Position numbers and translations under genes: made by a program. 16,630 nt of DNA from Candidatus Stramentimicrobium fermentans (GTDB lineage: Bacteria > Atribacterota > Phoenicimicrobiia > Phoenicimicrobiales > Stramentimicrobiaceae). The DNA lies in contig JAAYOB010000040.1 in NCBI GenBank assembly GCA_012520575.1, forward strand, positions 1 to 16,630, written 5' to 3'. Positions 14,054 to 16,630 of this stretch are shown in pieces (position 1 is the stretch's first letter; each line of letters opens with the position of its first letter). The notes under the pieces were generated by a model. It did no database searches, was not told the DNA's origin, and saw nothing but the letters and a program-made list of their open reading frames with translations.

Positions 14054-15157
14054 TCAACTGCCGAAACAAACCCCAATGGCTCGGGCTGCTTTAATCATTT
14101 CATGGTCAGCAGTTGCCAAACGAGGACCTTTGGCTACCTCTTCTAAAGGATAGGCGGCCAAATAATTTCCTTTGACACTTACCATCTGACCAAACTTTTT
14201 TTCTTCAATCAAATCAATTGCTTTAGATCCCAGACGGGTTGCTAAAATTCGATCAAAGGGAGTCGAAGTACCGCCACGCTGTAAATGCCCCAACACTACC
14301 GCCCTGGTTTCTAATTCCATCAATTTTTCTAACTTAGCTCCTAAGACGAGACTAATACCACCCAAGCGGAGCTGTTCAGCACTATCCGGTACAATCTTCT
14401 GCACTACCGCCTCGCCACCCATGGGCATGACACCCTCAGCTACCACAATTATGCTAAACAAGCGGCCTGTTTTTCTTCTTTGACTAATATAATCCGCTAT
14501 CCGGTCAATCTGATATGGCATTTCCGGAATTAAAATAACATCACCTCCCCCCGCTATACCGGCATGGAGGGCAATCCAGCCCGCTTTACGCCCCATCACT
14601 TCAACCATCATAATACGGTGGTGCGATTGTGCGGTGGTATGGATACGGTCTATGCCTTCGGTGGCAATACTGACCGCTGTATCGAAACCAAAAGTGATAT
14701 CGGTTCCCCTGACATCATTATCGATAGTCTTAGGTACTCCCACTATAGGCACTCCCAATTGATGGAGTCGATTAGAAATCCATAGAGTGCCATCGCCACC
14801 CACACAGACCAGACATTCTATCTTTAGAGCTTCAATATTGCTTAAAACTACTGCGGAGCAGTCAGAAAATTTTATCTCATCACCTTTTTTAATAGCATAA
14901 TGAAAGGGATTAGCTTTATTGGTAGTACCCAGTATAGTTCCCCCTAGGGTTAATATACCGGAAACATCATCAAAGCTGAGTGTACGATATCTGTTATGGA
15001 TTAGCCCTTCATATCCGTCTAAGACACCGATGACTTCCATATTACGTTTTAAGATGGCTTTTTTGGTAACCGCTCTGATTACGGCATTAATACCGGGACA
15101 ATCTCCGCCACCGGTAAGAATGGCAATCCTTCTTTTCTTATTCTTAATTTTAACCAT
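14054..15157 (-). CDS. pfkA: 6-phosphofructokinase, mixed-substrate type
   Basis: A 367-residue cytoplasmic enzyme that phosphorylates fructose 6-phosphate in glycolysis. Visible motifs are ILTGGGDCPGINAVIRA (13-29), VGGDGTLW (119-126), VPKTIDNDVRGTD (141-153, with D146 as catalytic base) and EVMGRKAGWIALHAG (186-200). In the donor site, Gly at GGDGT (123) is the ATP type, while Lys in PKTIDND (143) is usual in pyrophosphate enzymes. Both occur together in the mixed-substrate group, where several members use ATP. ATP is therefore likelier, but not certain. AGGGA lies 5 bases before the ATG. It follows the MliC-like gene by 26 bases, so the two are probably co-transcribed. Confidence 0.93.
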   Translation of the reverse strand: MVKIKNKKRRIAILTGGGDCPGINAVIRAVTKKAILKRNMEVIGVLDGYEGLIHNRYRTLSFDDVSGILTLGGTILGTTNKANPFHYAIKKGDEIKFSDCSAVVLSNIEALKIECLVCVGGDGTLWISNRLHQLGVPIVGVPKTIDNDVRGTDITFGFDTAVSIATEGIDRIHTTAQSHHRIMMVEVMGRKAGWIALHAGIAGGGDVILIPEMPYQIDRIADYISQRRKTGRLFSIIVVAEGVMPMGGEAVVQKIVPDSAEQLRLGGISLVLGAKLEKLMELETRAVVLGHLQRGGTSTPFDRILATRLGSKAIDLIEEKKFGQMVSVKGNYLAAYPLEEVAKGPRLATADHEMIKAARAIGVCFGS

Positions 15158-15183
15158 AATATTCCCTATCCGCCTTTTGTTTC

Positions 15184-15534
15184 TTACTCCAATCTCTGCA
15201 GTTTACACCCGTCGTAAACCGGGTCATCATTAAAGAGCACCATCGCCTCCCCCTGATGTTCCCAAAAGACCACACTCTCATCTTCATTGGCATACCTCGC
15301 ACCGGAGGCACTGACAGCTAGCTTTAACCTATACACCTTTCCTTCCAGCTGTACAACCGCCAAATCCCCTTCCTCCTCGTAGTTTACCCTTATCTCGGCA
15401 CCCGATGGACAGACAAAAATAAAATAGCTCTCTTCTGAACCTTCTTCTCCTTTTTTATAAAGTGAATAAAAATGTAAGCCGCCTATTAATATTAGAATAC
15501 TTAAACTAATGAAAATAATTTTCTTTTTATCCAT
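15184..15534 (-). CDS. MliC-like lysozyme-inhibitor domain, membrane-anchored
   Basis: A 116-residue protein. Residues 5-24 form a membrane anchor or uncleaved signal, with no lipobox. The rest is an MliC/PliC-type domain: FVCPSGAEIRVNY (40-52), VYRLKLAVSASGARYA (67-82), VVFWEHQGEAMVLF (88-101) and a final YDGC (107-110). SASGARY corresponds to the family's SGSGARY loop that enters the lysozyme active site, with Ser and Arg kept. C42 and C110 can form the conserved disulfide, which implies an extracytoplasmic location. Known relatives inhibit C-type lysozyme in Gram-negative bacteria. Here the target may be a self or competitor muramidase, which is inference. No ribosome site is evident. It leads the unit with phosphofructokinase, with a promoter at 15576-15584. 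Confidence 0.8.
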   Translation of the reverse strand: MDKKKIIFISLSILILIGGLHFYSLYKKGEEGSEESYFIFVCPSGAEIRVNYEEEGDLAVVQLEGKVYRLKLAVSASGARYANEDESVVFWEHQGEAMVLFNDDPVYDGCKLQRLE

Positions 15535-15575
15535 TAGAACTATACCGCCGCTGATTTGGTACTTTAATTGTCGCG

Positions 15576-15584
15576 ATTATACCA
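15576..15584 (-). promoter_or_regulatory. Extended -10 promoter of the mliC-pfk unit
   Basis: TGG-TATAAT on the minus strand (15584-15576) is a perfect extended -10, about 42 bases before the MliC-like ATG. The -35 region holds only a TTTCCG/TTCCGG-like weak match. Confidence 0.6.
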
Positions 15585-15676
15585 TTAAAGCAGGTAACCG
15601 GAAATCTATGTTGAGCTGACAGAGGTTTTTAGTTCACGGTTTTCAGTATTTTTTAACAGGTGGGGTCCTTGGTGGG

Positions 15677-16555
15677 CTAGGCCTCTATTTCCAAGATAAT
15701 CTTTTTAAGTTTTTCTCTTGCTTCAGCTGTTAAAGGTTTAATTGGTCTTAAGGTATTACCTACATCAATTCCTTTTAGCTTTAGTCCTTCCTTCATAATA
15801 GACGGAAAACTGCCTAAAGAAAAAGCCATACGTAGTGGTGCAAGTCTAAATTGTGCCTTCAGAGAACCTTCCAGATCTCCTTTTTGGAACAACTCATAAA
15901 TGGAAACGACTAATTTCGGAACAATATTTGCAGTGGCCGGAACACTTCCTTTAGCTCCATAGGATAGGAATCCATAAATAAGTGTGTCTCGTCCAGCTAA
16001 GACGGAAAAATTATTTGTTTGCCGAATTATTTCGGCAGCCTTCGTCATATCCCCACTGCTATCTTTAATACCTACAATATTATCAATATTACTTAAACGA
16101 ACAATTAGGTCTATGCCCAAATCCACTCCCGTACGGTCAGGGTTGTTATAAAGAATAATGGGTAAATGGGTATGGGAGGCAATTTCCTTATAGTGTTCAT
16201 ATAATTCTTCTTGATTTGGGGTAATAAAATAAGGTGTAATGACAGATAAAGCATCTACCCCTAATTCTGTTGCCATTACGGTTAATTCTACTGATTCTTT
16301 GGTAGTAATCGCACCCGTACCGGCATAGACTGGTACTCTTTTATCGGTTGCCTCAAGAACTGTTTCAATTATTTTTTTCTTTTGCTCAAAATTTACAGCA
16401 TATCCTTCCCCTGTGCTTCCTAAAGGAAATACACCATGGACTCCTGATTTTATCAGATAATCAGTCATCTTTTTTAAAGCTTTTTCATCGACTCGTTCAT
16501 CCCCATCAAAAGGGGTAACCATGGGAGGAATAATGCCTCTGATTTGTAAATTCAT
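15677..16555 (-). CDS. DapA/NanA-family pyruvate-dependent aldolase
   Basis: A 292-residue (beta/alpha)8 class I aldolase of the dihydrodipicolinate synthase/N-acetylneuraminate lyase family. The motifs are GSTGEG (46-51), ITPYF (106-110), ILYNNPDRTG (134-143) and VGIKDSSGD (161-169). Y136 and the Schiff-base Lys164 are in place, so it should be active. The pyruvate-binding motif has Ser-Thr, as in NanA and sugar-acid aldolases, where DapA has Thr-Thr. R141 is the DapA-type Arg that holds a carboxylate. The substrate is therefore uncertain: DapA, or a 2-keto acid or sugar-acid aldolase. AAGGAG is 6-7 bases before the ATG. It follows the partial gene at the right edge by 21 bases and is probably co-transcribed with it. 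No lysine-pathway neighbours are visible. Confidence 0.88.
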   Translation of the reverse strand: MNLQIRGIIPPMVTPFDGDERVDEKALKKMTDYLIKSGVHGVFPLGSTGEGYAVNFEQKKKIIETVLEATDKRVPVYAGTGAITTKESVELTVMATELGVDALSVITPYFITPNQEELYEHYKEIASHTHLPIILYNNPDRTGVDLGIDLIVRLSNIDNIVGIKDSSGDMTKAAEIIRQTNNFSVLAGRDTLIYGFLSYGAKGSVPATANIVPKLVVSIYELFQKGDLEGSLKAQFRLAPLRMAFSLGSFPSIMKEGLKLKGIDVGNTLRPIKPLTAEAREKLKKIILEIEA

Positions 16556-16576
16556 AATCTTCTCCTTGTAAATGAA

Positions 16577-16630
16577 TTATAATTTTTCTTTTAAAAAGAT
16601 TCTGCTAGGACTAACTCCTGCTTTTTTACC
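16577..16630 (-). CDS. C-terminal 17 residues of an upstream gene (partial)
   Basis: A minus-strand frame open from the right edge to TAA at 16577-16579 reads GKKAGVSPSRIFLKEKL. The aldolase start is 21 bases further, with its ribosome site in between, as in an operon. The piece is too short to name, and it could be a chance frame. Confidence 0.4.
   Translation of the reverse strand, partial: GKKAGVSPSRIFLKEKL

Noticed and set aside
15600-15660. Terminator after the aldolase gene
   Set aside because: There are T-runs and a direct repeat (GGTTTTTAGT/GGTTTTCAGT), but no stem able to form a terminator hairpin.

Overview
The window looks like chromosomal core DNA from an AT-rich, probably anaerobic bacterium with two membranes. 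There are no phage, transposon, CRISPR, rRNA or tRNA genes. Two things point to a diderm: a MliC-type periplasmic lysozyme-inhibitor domain, and an exported phosphodiesterase whose C-terminal part is rich in alternating beta-strands and ends in Trp. The gene families and base composition would fit Atribacterota or a deep Clostridia-like lineage. That placement is inference, because no marker gene here decides it.

Layout, left to right. 1-828(-): N-terminal 276 residues of an AspT/YidE-type membrane exchanger, running off the left edge. 942-2261(-) and 2264-2962(-): a CCA-adding or poly(A) polymerase-type nucleotidyltransferase and a B3/B4 tRNA-synthetase-like protein, adjacent in one operon. 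The nucleotidyltransferase seems to lack a standard start codon. 3215-3978(+): a two-gene operon of a cysteine-rich MarR regulator and a WCMPC thioredoxin, closed by an 18-bp perfect hairpin. 4168-5733(-): a metallo-beta-lactamase/beta-CASP nuclease, with a possible 36-38-codon ORF after it. 5734-6311: a 578-bp gap. 6312-8018(-): the exported alkaline-phosphatase-superfamily enzyme with the barrel-like tail. 8185-10696(-): a DUF2207 membrane protein followed by LemA. 10973-11881(+): a divergent CPBP (CAAX-type) membrane protease. 12111-13923(-): cysteine desulfurase and an IscU-BFD scaffold, overlapping by 8 nt, i.e. an Fe-S cluster assembly unit. 14054-15534(-): MliC-like protein and phosphofructokinase. 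15677-16555(-): a DapA/NanA-family aldolase, with the last 17 codons of another gene at the right edge.

How the genes work together. The clusters serve separate housekeeping roles: tRNA maturation and quality control, thiol redox, RNA decay, Fe-S assembly, glycolysis and envelope maintenance. Several minus-strand transcription units share an extended -10 element, ATGGTATAAT or close to it, with a weak or absent -35. The points most worth following up are the phosphodiesterase-barrel fusion, the ATA start of the tRNA nucleotidyltransferase, the MliC homologue beside phosphofructokinase, and the redox-looking MarR-thioredoxin pair.
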